64,000 bases of DNA from Haematococcus lacustris (taxonomy: Eukaryota; Chlorophyta; Chlorophyceae; Chlamydomonadales; Haematococcaceae), in assembly GCA_030144725.1 (NCBI GenBank), contig JASKMD010000149.1, positions 1 through 64,000 on the forward strand, in the 5' to 3' direction. Of the stretch, positions 26,190 through 37,963 are shown piece after piece (position 1 is the stretch's first letter; every line of letters starts with the position of its first letter). The notes below the pieces were generated by a model. It was not told the DNA's origin. It worked only from the letters and a program-made list of their open reading frames with translations, and did no database searches. The translations under genes were made by a program, and so were the position numbers.

Positions 26190-27238
26190 GTATGGGAATG
26201 CCAGGTGTTGAGTATGGCCGAGCGCTTCCTCCTGGTGGAACGTGCCAAGGCCAAGGCCAACAGCCTGGTCAAGGCTGGCCGCTACCAGTACGCTCAGGCA
26301 CGGTACGACCGGCTGCTGAGGCTCATGGAGAGCACCCGAGACTTTGAGACGCAGGCACGTGAAGGCAGGCAGGGACAGCAGCATAGCACACGCCACCACT
26401 GCAGGGGTTGCAGGGGCCAGGGGTGACATGCCTCCTTGGTGACAGGTGTGCAGGATTGCAGGGAATGCCACCGCTGCAGGGGGGTGGCGTCAACATCTTG
26501 ACGTGCTGGCATGTCTTGTTAGTGACAGCAGCAGCGGCAGCAGCAGCGGCAGCAGCAGCGGCAGCAGCAGCGACAGCGGCAGCGGCAGCAGCAACACCAG
26601 CAGCAACGGGAGCTCCAGAAGCAATAGTAGTAATGGCGGCAGCAGCAGGAGGTCTGGCCTTTGCTTACAGCAGTCCTTGGGTTGCTGTTGTCACACGACC
26701 TCAAGGGGCTTCTTGCATGAGTGCTGCATCGCGTCGCATCACGTCGCATGGCATGGCATGGCAGCATTGCTGTATTTGGAAGTTGCAGGAGGAGGTCGAC
26801 ACCATGGATCGACTGAAGGTGGCCATCTTGTCCAACATGGCGCTGTGCGCCCTCAACCTTGACGAGCTTGGGGAGGCTGTGAAGCTGTGTGACCGAGCCC
26901 TGGCCATTGACGAGACCAACAGCAAAGTTGTCTTCCGGTGTGTTAGCTCCGCAAGCTGCTGCCAGCAGGGCCAGTACACAGCAAACACTCAGGTTATCTG
27001 CTGATTGCCTGCTTCCTGATCACCTGCGATGGTGCTGGGGTGGGGCTGCAGGAAAGGGCGTGCTCTGTCCCTGAAGGGCGATTACGAAGCAGCTGAGGCT
27101 GAGCTGTGCAGAGCGGAGCAGTTGGACAACAGCTGTGCTGGTGATGTCGCCAAAGAGCTGCTTGCAAACAAGCAGCGCTGCAGAGCAGCCAACCTGAAGC
27201 AACGGCAGGAGATGAAGATGTTCAGGCGTAAGGCATAG
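22034..27238 (+). CDS. PAS1: Multi-domain FKBP-type immunophilin with TPRs, PASTICCINO1-like
   Basis: PAS1 proteins combine FKBP (peptidyl-prolyl isomerase-type) domains with TPR repeats. Thirteen exons join in phase for about 703 residues: 22034-22140, 22217-22304, 22397-22538, 22707-22858, 23165-23251, 23530-23698, 24122-24333, 24544-25018, 25577-25664, 25934-26039, 26205-26354, 26789-26937, 27052-27238. The order matches plant PAS1: VYLHVSISNTEDELLWSSR, MTQGQVVALKVLPSYGF, IKQVLHEGSSWEAARPP, MCRGERALYI, VRDMTGNGEVTKRR, GEFPIDCPLHD, LEMSVKLMVPGELALV and EFEVELVDFE, then TPR helices ILSNMALCALNLDELGEAV and KGRALSLKGDYEAAEAEL. Introns 1 and 11 appear to use GC donors; the exon 3 end is ambiguous between GT (22538) and GC (22541). 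Exon 8 has a Gln/Gly-rich insert. Confidence 0.9.
26155..26665. repeat. CTG and CAG/CGG trinucleotide tracts in PAS1 introns
   Basis: (CTG)n at about 26158-26190, just before exon 11, and an interrupted AGC/GGC array at about 26523-26660 in the next intron. Exon 11 itself (26205-26354) lies between them. Confidence 0.85.
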
Positions 27239-28216
27239 TGCACGCTCGGCGCATTGAGATCAACTGTGCCAGCGAATGGCGCGACTTAACCGCATCACCT
27301 GTGGACCAGGGCCTGGAGGCCTGGCGTGATGGTTTGACCATCATAGAGTTCCTGCCCACCCTGCCCACCCACCCTCCCAGCTAACTCCTCCCCTGCCTGC
27401 CGCACACGGCAGGTGATGCACTCACCCAGGCGGCACATGATGCCGGACATCACTTTCAAGTCTGGCTGTGCTTTGTGGAGAACATGGACAAGGGGTGTGT
27501 CGTTCATGTTGTTGGGACAGGATAACAACGACCAGTCCAGCCAGGTGGTGACAAGTGTGAGGGATGGCCAGATGTGTGGAATGCAGGCCAGGTTAGGCAA
27601 GTTGCTGAAGGTGGGGTTCCTGGCATCTTACAGGGGAACCAGCGGGGGCAGCAGCTTTCTCAAGCAATAGGTCTTGAGCGCCTGGCCGTCCTTAGCAGTC
27701 CTGTCCACACAGACTCTGGGATAAGAGGCGGAGGTGCAAGAGACTGAACGCATAGGGCCCATAGGGTCATTCTTCCTCGCCAGATCAGGTTCCTGGTGTA
27801 CGATTTTCAGACGTGGCGACTGCAGTTGCCAGCTGCTAGGCACAGGGCCCGTGAAACGGTGCAGTCGACGGTGCCTCCATTCTTGAAGTGGAAGCCTAGA
27901 GCCTAGAGCTCCACAGCAGCTTTTAAGCGACAGGAAAGGAAACAAGAGATTGTTATCAATGATTGCAAAGCGGGTCAGGGTCGCATATTACTGCAATGTA
28001 TACTCGTCGCCGTGGGTACTGGCTCGACCGAGTTCCGTCATTCATTGTCACTGGCTTTCATTCTTGTCCGAGCTGCACTAGCTATATACACCCTCGCTTG
28101 TAGCATTGAACAAGCTGCTCAGGGTCAAACCTCGAAGCGTCGTTGTTGGCCGGTGCCGCGAAGCGACACACCCCTAAATCTGCGACTGCAGCCAGCGCGT
28201 GACGGGGCCTGCTCCA
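27239..28216. other. Intergenic; weak minus-strand ORFs only
   Basis: Two minus-strand ORFs (27945-27628 and 27600-27295) begin near a possible divergent promoter opposite the kinase gene. The second contains TWLDWSLLSCPNNMNDTP and ends at a possible donor after GIMCRLG. Neither matches a family I recognise, so no gene is called. Confidence 0.4.
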
Positions 28217-31200
28217 ATGCAGCTAATGCAGCAGAAAGCGTCTGCTGCGCTGGGAACCGCGCCAATGTCATCCAAGACCGGCGCTATGAACCGCAATCCT
28301 TCTTGGAAGCAAGCCATGGTCGCAGAGCTGCAGCGGCGGTGCGACACTAGCGCCGTGAGTGGTGTCAGGTCGGGCTGTCAGTCTCCCCGCAGCTTTCCGC
28401 CATCCAACTCGCATCATTCGCCCCCCTACAGGGCACTGGCCTCCACCCACCACCAGCTGTGCTGGGCATCACGAGGCCCGTGCAGGTTAGCCTCGCGGCT
28501 GCTCCCTCAGGCTGGCTGGTGACTGACGCTGCACTGTGCTGCACTGCAGGCTGTGAAAACCCCACAGCCTGCCCCCGCCATCTCTGCCAACTCTGCCTTC
28601 AGCTCGGCAACAGCAGTCAGCCGTCCAGCTGCTGGCCATCGGCTAGAGGCTTCATCATCAGTCACGTCCCCTTCATCTGCTCCCACCCCAGCACCACCGT
28701 CTCAGCCACCATGCCTGACTGACTTTGAGGTCGGGCGCATCATTGGTGCGTGTGGTGCTGCCGTCCAGGTATCAATGATTTATGGCTCACATTATAGAGT
28801 GCAGCAGCCTCCACGCAGCCTGTGGTACAGCGCCCATGCCTTACGGCTTGGGCCGACCCTTGCAGGCACTGGCAGCTTTGGCCGGGTCAGCCTAGTTCGC
28901 CACAAGTGCGGCGGCCGCTTTTATGTGATAAAGGCGCTCAGCAAGGCTGCATGCATAAAAGATGGGCAGGTGTGTGTGGCAGCACCCCTCAGTCAGCAAC
29001 CTCTGCGGGGACTTGCCTGTTAGCTTCATGGGTGCATGCCTGGATGCTCCATGGGTGCGGGGGCATTATTGGCAAGGGCCTCTAGAGGGGCCACCACACA
29101 GCCCTCCACCCACACTGCGACTTCTGCTGTGTGATCTGTGCTGTGCTGTGAGTGCTTGTCTGCTGCCGCAGGTGAAACACGTGATGGACGAGAAGGCCAT
29201 GCTGGCCCAGGTCAGCCGCAGCGGACACCCCTTCATCGTGAAGCTGCAGGCCACCTTCCAGGACTCCGCCTGCCTCTATCTAGTCATGGACTTTGTGCCA
29301 GGGGGCGAGTTCTTCACGCTCCTGCGCAATTACCCCACAAGGGAGGGTTGCATGTAAGTCCCCGGGTCAGGAGGAGGATGGTGATGATGGCGAAGGTTAT
29401 GATAGGGGTGATGGTGATAGGGGTGGTGATGACGATGGTGATGGTATGTAGGCACCATTGTTGATGCCAACATTCTTGTTTGACCCGGGACAGGAGGTGT
29501 GTCCAGGGGGTCGCTGCCTCCTTGACCCGGGCTGTGTGGTGCTTGTGATGTTGATGCGCAGGATGCGGGAGCAGCATGCCCGCTTCTACACAGCCCAGAT
29601 CATCTGTGCACTGGAGCACCTACACTCCCAAGGCATCGTGTTCAGGGACTTGAAGGTGGGCAGGGCCAGGCGTAGTGCAGGCGAATGGATGCCATCAGCG
29701 CAGGCAGCTTGCCCCCGCAGACAGCCCATCACAGCAGTTGGAGCGATGATCCATCTGGTTTCAGAGATAGCTGCCTCTGGCCTTCCTGTGGCTGCAGCCT
29801 GAGAACTTGCTGGTGGGGGCTGACGGCTACTTGCGGCTGGCAGACTTTGGATTTGCCAAGCAAGTGTGGGGTGTGACCTACACAATGTGTGGCACCCCTG
29901 ACTACCTGGCTCCTGAGGTCATCCTCAACAAGGTGGGGAGGGGTTCGGCGGCCAGCTGGGCATGGGGCGGCAGCAGGACCCATGCCAACCTCCATTCATG
30001 CCTTCACCGCCCTCATGCCACCTCCATCCACCACCAACTACCAACCGCCACCCTGGCAGTGATGGCAGTGTGGGTAGCAGCAAACAGCCCTGCATGTCAT
30101 TTTCTGCAGGGCCATGGCCTGTCTGTGGATTGGTGGTCGTTGGGGTGCATTGTGTATGAGATGCTGTTCGGCTACCCGCCCTTCTACAGCAGCGGCGACA
30201 TCAGGCAGACCTACCGGTGAGAGCTCCAGATCAGCAGGTTGCAGGCCGCGGCGTCATCGGCTGCCCTGCAGCATGCTGGCCAGCTGCGCAGCATGTGATA
30301 AGGCAGGTGCATGGAGGTACGCCTTGGTGTTCGCCACACCTGCTGGCGGCTGCTTGCATGCAGAAACGTGGTGGACCGCAAGCTCAGCCTGCCTGACCAC
30401 TGGACCAGCATGGTCAAGCATCTCATCAACGGGTTGCTTGATGTGAGTGGCACTCCAGCTGCCAGGCTGGTCATGAAGTCCCCACCCTACCTGCCTGCCT
30501 GAGGGGGCCCATGGGCTCGGGTTGCCTGCCTTGCCCTTCTTGCCCTTCCCTCTCTTGCCACTTACAGTTCAGTGATAGCCTGTGCCAGGGCTGGGGAGGC
30601 TGGTATAGGGGCACGGCACGCCACTGGCTTCAGCCTGATCTTATCAGCACCTGCATCTGCCCTCTGCTTCCTTACCCTTTGGGGTACCCGGTCTCCAGGC
30701 CTAGTGGGCTGGCTGTGGTCCAGCTGCTAATCACACACCTGTTGGCCCTCCACTGCTGAGCTAACCAAACTGGTGCGGTGCTCATTCACCAGCCCACCCA
30801 CCTGCCTGCCTCCTGTGGTCCACCCTGTGGTAGGTCGGAGGCACAGCATCAGCACACAGCCACCCTTGGTGCCTTACCAGCTGCACTGAAAAATAGAAAC
30901 CTGAAACTGCATACGCGCATGCACACAATGAACACGCACCCTAGCTTGACATAGGTTTGCGGCACTACAGGGGCTGGGCACTGGCACCCAGCAGGCCAAG
31001 GTGAGGTGCACGAGCTGTGGACGCCACGCACCCGTCTCTGTACACCCCTGAGTTGCTTCTGAGCTGCAGAGTGTGTGACCGGCCCACTGATGTGCTGCTG
31101 CCGTAGATGGATCCTAAAACACGGCTGGGAGTGGCAGGAGGGGTTGCAGTGCTCAAGTCACATCCCTGGTTTGAGGTGAGTGACCAGCCTGTCTCTGGTA

Positions 31201-31426
31201 GCTGACGTTGGTGACTGCTTCACACCCTCTCAGCCTGCTCCTGCTTCACATCCCGCAGGGCCTGGACTTTAAGGTGGTCATGGCTAAGCAGTACATGCCG
31301 CCTGTTAAGCCGAAAGTGGCGAGCGCAGATGACACGTCCAACTTTGACTCATACACTCAGCTGGGCCCCATGGCTCATCTTTTCCCCCTGACTGTGGACC
31401 AACAACGCCAGTTTGCAGGCTTCTAG
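28217..31426 (+). CDS. AGC-family protein kinase, cAMP/cGMP-dependent catalytic type
   Basis: A Ser/Thr kinase like the PKA/PKG catalytic core. Ten exons join in phase for 423 residues: 28217-28354, 28550-28745, 28866-28969, 29172-29353, 29562-29655, 29798-29932, 30110-30216, 30364-30442, 31107-31175, 31259-31426. Landmarks: [19 protein letters not shown] (Gly loop), FYVIKALSK (ATP Lys), [13 protein letters not shown] (hinge), [13 protein letters not shown] (catalytic loop; Phe replaces the His or Tyr usual before RD), [10 protein letters not shown] (DFG), [13 protein letters not shown] (activation loop Thr and APE), [15 protein letters not shown]. The C-terminal DDTSNFDSY and final FAGF match the AGC tail. 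Joining 29353 to 29562 inserts about six extra residues (TREGCM) after the hinge. No cyclic-nucleotide-binding domain is present, so it is PKA-C-like; a regulatory partner is not in this window. Confidence 0.92.
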
Positions 31427-31985
31427 TCAGAGCTGCGGAAAAGCCGCATGCTGTCACGAAGACGTCCCAGGATGACCGACTAGTGGCAGCTGTATATGAG
31501 GGGCAGAGAGGGACAGGGTGCATTGATTGCAGGGAGCCTAGATTGCGAGCAGAAAGTGATCAGCTGTGACGCCCTAAACATGTCATCCATGGTGTCATAT
31601 ATTATATTGTAGTATAGGTGTGTGTCTGACTCCATGCCTTGACTTGACCTCATAACTATTATGGCTGAACCACACTGTCCAGGCTGTAAGAACACATAGT
31701 GCACACACAACGGGCCACATAGCAACGCATGTCATCCTTATGACACGCCTGGGCAGAAGCCTGTTGAGACGCCTGGGCAGGGGTCTGCAGCCAGGGGCAA
31801 AAGAGGGGTCAAGGGACACTGTGTAAACCTGGCAGCTGCACGGCAAGGGAAGGGTACTATAAGAATGGCCATGTGTGCACCGCAGCTGTGGATCATTGCA
31901 TGCTAGCTAGCTAGTGCCAATTTGCTAGCTTCGCTTGCATTGCAGGATTGCCTGACTGTGCAGAAGGCGTGATGCCCAGACTGCC
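31427..31985. other. Downstream of the kinase; no gene recognised
   Basis: Probable 3' UTR followed by mixed sequence. A TGTAA, the usual green-algal polyadenylation signal, occurs at about 31821. Nothing else is supported. Confidence 0.5.
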
Positions 31986-32547
31986 ATGCAAGTCGAGCTG
32001 TAGCTCAGCAGAGGTGACACATGACATGGCACATGACTTGAGGTGACACATGACATGGCACATGACTTGACTCAATGCATTTCCCACACCCATGTGCAGG
32101 TTCTATGACCGGGACGTGTCAGCCGCGCTGAACATTCGCCGCTGTGCTGTCGGCCCAGGCCCACGCCCCACCGAGCTGTGCTACTGGGATGGCCGCCCAG
32201 CCATGCCAAAGCTAGGCCGGCCAGGCCAGGAGTGGGTGTACTTGCGTGACAAGGCCCTGTTGAGTAAGTGGCGGCGCAAGTGGCGGCAATAGCCAGCTAA
32301 AGCAAGACAATCCAAGACAACAAGATATCAAACCCCTCACAAAGGGGATGTGTGTGAGTAAGAGCTATAGGGTAGGGTAGAGCTCTTGCTAGTAGTAGCC
32401 TGGAGGCACACACACCAGAAGGCTGAGCTGAAGTGGGCATTAGGCACACTGTCAGTAGCCTTTACAACAGCGATCTCGCAGCCTGTGTTTGATTACAACT
32501 CATGCTTTATTTTGGTGTTGCATGAGGGCTGTAGGGATCCAAACTTG
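31986..32547 (+). pseudogene. Fanzor relic F4: last exon plus conserved 3' end
   Basis: Begins inside the intron that precedes the RuvC-III exon in F2, with a tandem copy of the AGGTGACACATGACATGGC segment. Exon 32100-32292 encodes FYDRDVSAALNIRRC to LRDKALLSKWRRKWRQ and stop, differing from F2 at very few residues. 32293-32547 is almost identical to the F2 3' module, with the same hairpin CCCCTCACAAAGGGG and the same AAACTTG end (32541-32547). No upstream nuclease exons exist. F1 is truncated at nearly the same place, which suggests these short forms arise repeatedly or propagate as non-autonomous elements. Confidence 0.82.
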
Positions 32548-32548
32548 C

Positions 32549-32624
32549 TTCCCGCATGTCACCGCGCATGTTTACTCTTGTGCTAAAAATCCCGCATGTC
32601 ACCGCGCATGTTTACTCTTGTGCG
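32549..32624. repeat. Tandem duplication next to the F4 right end
   Basis: The segment CCCGCATGTCACCGCGCATG plus TTTACTCTTGTGC occurs twice (about 32550-32583 and 32591-32624), immediately after the F4 terminus and about 100 bp before the gene J start codon. Confidence 0.9.
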
Positions 32625-32720
32625 GAAAACTTCCTGAGGCATAGACAGCGTTTTAGAAAGACAAGACCAGCGGCGGAACACTCAAAGCAGCCCGGCCTAG
32701 CAGCGAACGCACTCATCGCA

Positions 32721-35700
32721 ATGGGGTGCGGCGTGTCTAGGCCTAGCAATGAGCCGGTTCACCAGATGCAACGACACCCTTTGGACTACACACTGGAGTA
32801 CATCGAACTGCAACCTGTCGGCCTCTTGGAGTTTGACCTGACATTTGCGAGTTTGGTAGGCCCTGAAGCACAGCACAGCACAACACGGCAAACTTGTCAT
32901 GCGACTAGGGTGGCCAGCAGCAGGATCGGTCAAGAGGGCATACCCTTCACAATGTCCAGCTCTGGGTTTTCATTCTTGTACATGATCACAGTGCGCCCTG
33001 TAAAGAGGTACACAGAGCTTTTGTTTACAAATTGCAGGAAGAAACCATGAACCGCCTCGTGGAACTGAACAATGACGTGAACGACTGTGTGTTGGACACC
33101 ATCTCAGCCTGTGCATCCTGCACGCGAGGAGGTGGTCTTCTTGAAGTGGAGATACAGGCAGGCATACCAGATCATGACAGGTCAGGCTCCAAGCTGGCTC
33201 CTTGTACTGACCCCCAACACTAGCCTGCTGCAGCAATAGATGGCCTAGAGCGCCTCCTTGCCTGTGCTGGCCACAGAGTCCTGCTGGCCCTCATGACCAG
33301 AGAAGGGCATGTCCCACAGCCCCAAGAGGTCAACACGTTGCTGCAGAGCAAGCCTGCATGCAGATCTACTGATCTGGCATTGGAGAAAGCTCGCCAGATC
33401 CTCACTGCTGAGGTACATCAACAGGCCTGGTTGACGACCTCTCCACTGCCTTGCAGGCCTTGTGTCTTGTAATTCATGTTCAGCAGCTTCATTGACAGAC
33501 AGAGTGTTTAGCATAAAGCAATGCGCAGGCAGGCAGGCAGGCAAAGCCACAGAATGCAGCCAGCGCACTCCTAGCTTGCCATATGCAATGACGAGTCACA
33601 CCCATTTGCTGCACATTTTGATCGCAGCTGCGGCATTGCTTGCGAGGGGAGGCGCAGGCAACTGTCAGCCTGTCAGTCACACCTACTGACTTGCTCCAGG
33701 TGGGGCTGCCGCCACCATCCCCAACCCCCACAGGTCACCCCTCGGGCCATTGTGCATTGAGCTACCAGGGCATGCTTTAGCACGCGGTTTTTCCTTGCCT
33801 GTCAGGACATGGGGTGGGATGTTTCCAGGGAGACTTGCATGGCTCCACCTTTGCATGGTGATCACTGCAGCAACAGCATGCATGGTGCAGCAGCCAAGCA
33901 TGGAGGTGTGTTGAAGTGCAGGCGCTGGGGCTCATGCACACTAGGACCAGCACCCTGGCACCCTGCCCTGCATGCAGGCCAACCCAGCCTGCCCTGCCGC
34001 TGAGGCCTTCAACGCAGCCCTGTCTGCCTTCAGGGACAGCCTAGGTGGAGCCTACACGCTCCACCTGCACGTGCGCCACAGCGTAGCACCAGGGGCGCCC
34101 ACTGTGGACGCCTTAATCACCACTTGCCCGGCTCCTACTGTTGGGCCTGCTACGGCACAGCTGGCCAGCGATCTCATGCCCAGCCGGCCTGCCACCCTGC
34201 TGGAGGTGCTGGCATCGCATGAGGGCACGCTGCTGCATGAAGCTCATGCCACTCTGGCTGACAGGGCGCAGCGCCTGGCCCTGGTCACCAGGGACCTGGC
34301 CGCCCTAAGCTGGCAGGTACCACCCTAAAGTCAACCCCAATCCCTGTGCTCTAGGAATGCTGAGCAGGCTGGGTCAAGACCAGATAGCTCGTGCTGCCTG
34401 CTGCTGAATTGCTGGCAGCCTCATGCAAAGATGGTTGGATGTGACATCACATTACTGCATCAAGGGCACTGACGGGTGCGCCCTGGCGTCCAGCCCTGGG
34501 ACTATACACTGCTGCCATGCAGGTTCTGCGCAAGCACAAGGTCACTATCTCCACCGTCATCGACGACAGTGAGCAACGCAGTGCGGTCCGCCGGGCATTA
34601 GTGTGAGCGTGCTAAGTGCTGCAAACTAAGGGGCCCGACCACAAGTAGACCCACGGCTAGGGTCCTTGCCAGCTTCAATCGCCTCTTGCCAGGTGTCAGG
34701 GTCCAGACATGCTCCACTCCCTCCCTCGCCATAACGCCATCTCAACAGATCCCACTGTTTGAGTGCCAGAGCTTTCAGTGGTGGGCCTTGGAGCTCATTT
34801 GCGCTCACCAATACCTTTCCCCCACCTGGTATGCCTGCCTCTGCCTGCAGGCAGGTCAATGCCACTTTGTTCAGCATGGTCAGTCACGCTGCCTGCAGTC
34901 AAGGCAACACAAGCCTGGCTGCAGCTGTAGGCAACCTTGCACGCCAGTGGTGTCAGGTGTGTGTGAGTGTGAGTGTCACCTTTGTTTAGTTGGCTGTGCT
35001 TGTTTGCAATCCTCTCTTGTCGGAGCCAGCACTGCGTGGCCACAGCTAGTTGAGGGAAAACCAGCCGCTGACAACATCTGGTATGCCAGGTCACATGCCT
35101 GACATTGCTCATTGCACAGGTGCTGAAAGCACGATGGGAGGGGCGTGGAGGGCTGCCTGCTCCCCTCCAGGTAACCCCTTGCCAGGTCCAGCCAGAACCA
35201 CACGCACCCTCCTGCCCTGCCTCACCTAGCCAGGCCTCGTACTGCCCTGATGCTGTGCTAGTGCTGGTCCTTGTCGCCGCTGCCTGGGTAATGGCCGCCG
35301 CCGCTGTGCCCTAATGTCACTGCTGGCTTACAGACGTTGCTGAGCTTCGAGCCCAACCTTCATTACAGGTGCGACTCTTGCCAGCAAGAGCAGACCAGGC
35401 AGTGACCACGGCTGCGTCCAGTTCACATGTCGACAGCCCTACTTTCCACCACGCTAAGCAGGGTTCCATGCAAGCCTTGCCCAGCAGTGGCAATGACAGG
35501 GCGGCAAACCCTGGACACACTGCATGTAAAGGGGGGCCAGCAGGAGCCTTGACGCACTCCAGTAGCCCCCTTTCCGCTCAACACCCTCAATCTCAGTGCC
35601 GTTTATATGCAGAAGAAAAGCACTACTCCGGCAGAACTGGCATGCATTGAGGGAGGAGCTTCCGGCCTGCTCCCACCACAATGCTGTGTATGACTACACT

Positions 35701-37197
35701 GCCACTTGCAGGTTGCTGCCTCCCATCTTCTACCTACGCCACTCTATCTTCCTCCACGCTGCAATGCAGGCAGGCTGGTGCCTTCAGCTTTGGCATTGAA
35801 GCAAAGGCGCTGCCTGAAGCAGACATGCAGCCCTTTCCCGCAGGGCTGAACCAGCAGGTCAGTAGAAGGTGGACAGGCAGGATGTGCTGTGCAGCAGCAG
35901 CCTGGGGGGCTGGGATAGCTGGACACACCATAGCTGCTGTGCTATCCACCACCACTACTGCCACCACTGACAACTGGTGCAAGCATGACCAGTTTCTAAT
36001 CCATAACTACTTTCATTCCAGCTAACTGTGCTGGTCCTCATCCTTACAAGGCATCTGCTGCCACCAGCGATGTTGCATGGCATGAAACAACTGTTAGCCA
36101 GACCTAGATGGGTCCTGGGAAGGGATGCCTGTCGGCAAGTGCTTGCCAATCCACCACCACCATCCCTGCCCGCACCCTATCTTTGCAACTCCCCATGCAC
36201 CTTGAGCACGGCCGCGTGCAAGAGCCCTGAAGTGCTACCTGCCACGCAAGGACTCCCAATGCACAACCCAATGCAGCCACTGCCTCACAGTGCTTGTTGG
36301 TGGCATGCAGGGCCAGGAGTTGTTCATGCGCATTGAGAGCCTGTGCAATGCGGTGTCGCATGCTTTGACCACGCTGCCCAGCATCAGCGAGCAGCTGGAA
36401 GAAGAGATGGAGAAGGTGAGCTCCGTGGTGAACCTCAGGCGTGACACTATACAGCTGCGTACTTCTCCCTCACACACAACCAAGGGTGCCCGCCACCAAT
36501 GCACAGGCTCGCGAGTTCTACGAGCTGGCACCAGAGGTTGCGGCGGCAAAGGGCATGCCCATGATGCAGGCCGCAAAGACGGGCAAGGCAGTCGGCGCAA
36601 ACCTGAAGGTCAGATCGTTGACTGAATAGCCCAGTCAGTGTCTGATCAGCTGGCCGCTAGGCAGCAGCCTATTTGTTTCCTGTGTAGGGACATGAGGCGT
36701 TCCATGGTTTAGTTGTGTGAAGCACTTTATGTGCATGCTGCCCTGGAGCATGTCGTCAGTCTTCATGCTCAAGTTGCTAATGGGCAAGGCCAAGCAGCCA
36801 AACCACGCTGACAGGTACAACGGTGCAAACCCACCGTCACCATCATGCAGAGGGCTGCATGTTCCTTAGTGCACTCCATGGATCTTCTGTGATGAAAGCA
36901 GGCTGTGTGACAAGAGCTGTGTGACAGAATTTGCCCATGCTTGTACACTGCACTGCCAAGGTACTTGGCATAACAATATGTAATAAAGAATACGCCATTA
37001 CACAACGCCAGCATGTCATGCAACACTGTTGGCAACTCTGCTGCTGTCCCCAGGTGTGTTGGAGCTGCGTGGCAGAGAGGCAATCCTTGTTCAAGTCCTT
37101 CAACGCCAATGTGCAACGGGTCGTGAATGACTTGGCAGAGGCGCCTGCTGTGGCAGCAGCAGTGCTGGCAGAGCAAGCAGGACTCCAGGCTGCTTAG
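32721..37197 (+). CDS. Gene J: unrecognised family, paralogue of gene K
   Basis: I do not recognise this protein. The start MGCGVSRPS has a Gly2 and Ser6 context suited to N-myristoylation. Exons aligned to gene K: 32721-32855, 33038-33180, about 33240-33411, 33978-34315, about 34523-34570, about 34851-34956, 35120-35170, 35334-35368, about 35774-35857, 36311-36415, 36507-36608, 36760-36814, about 37065-37197. Matching blocks include AFNAALSAFRDSLGGAYTLH (K: AFNTALTALRVAVKGAG), LLEVLASHEGTLLHEAHATL (K: VLDVALTEQAKAINTAEAAL), TLLSFEP (K: IVSFKP) and FMLKLL (K: VVKLV). Many exon ends fall at the same place in both. The protein is mainly predicted helices, Ala/Leu-rich, with no Cys/His cluster or catalytic motif. 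A few joins (exons 2-3, 5-6) are not in phase as written and need correction. Confidence 0.6.
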
Positions 37198-37963
37198 CTC
37201 ATGGGCCAACACCTTCACATCTGAACACACAAGCCCCTGCCCTAGACGCACAGATCACACTGACACTTGTGGTGTGGGGTCACAACCCAAAGCAGGTGCC
37301 TGACCTTGACGTCGTGAGGCCTGACAGTAGCAACCCTTCGTCTGGCAGCCCTTCGTGTGCTGCGCTGCTTCATTAGCTAGCTCGTCTGGCTGCTGTTGCG
37401 TTGCTGTTGCGTTGGAGGAGGCCCGTTGGTAACCACCAGCGCATCCAATTCATTCCACATTATGCCACGGAACGCCATTTGTCTCGCTCCGCTACGCCGC
37501 CGTGTGTATGAGGGGCCTGGCTTGCTGGTGACCACCTGCAGAGCGGTAATGCACTGGCAGGCACTGTCCAGTGCTACAACTAGTAGCGGAGTGAGATTAC
37601 CCACAGGCCGACATGTTGTTCCTTGTTGAATGAGTTTTGTTTGTCTGACAGTAGCAACAACAGCCCCGCCAAGTCAAGTGGATGCAGTGGCATTACACAT
37701 GAAAGCATTTAACTAAAATTCATGACCTAATTGCTACTAGGCAGTAGAGAAGCCTGTAATTATGTGTCGTAAGGATCGCGGCTGAAACCGTCTATTTCAC
37801 CACCTCTATCTCCAGCCACAACACTTGGGTTGTGGTTAAACGCCTGCTTTGCCTTATGCCTTTCCCTGGTGCAGACCTGGTGGGTTGTCTTTTGTAGCCA
37901 GCAGCTGATCACAGGGTCCCGGGTGGGCCAGTTGTGACCTGTGTTGATGTTTTTTTGGATGGT
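37198..37963. other. No gene recognised between gene J and the TIR element
   Basis: Contains short ORFs on both strands (for example 37396-37629, plus). No motif or repeat match elsewhere in the window was seen. Confidence 0.5.

Noticed and set aside
27295..27945. Possible minus-strand gene divergent from the kinase
   Set aside because: Two ORFs with a plausible donor, but no recognisable family or start context; left as intergenic.
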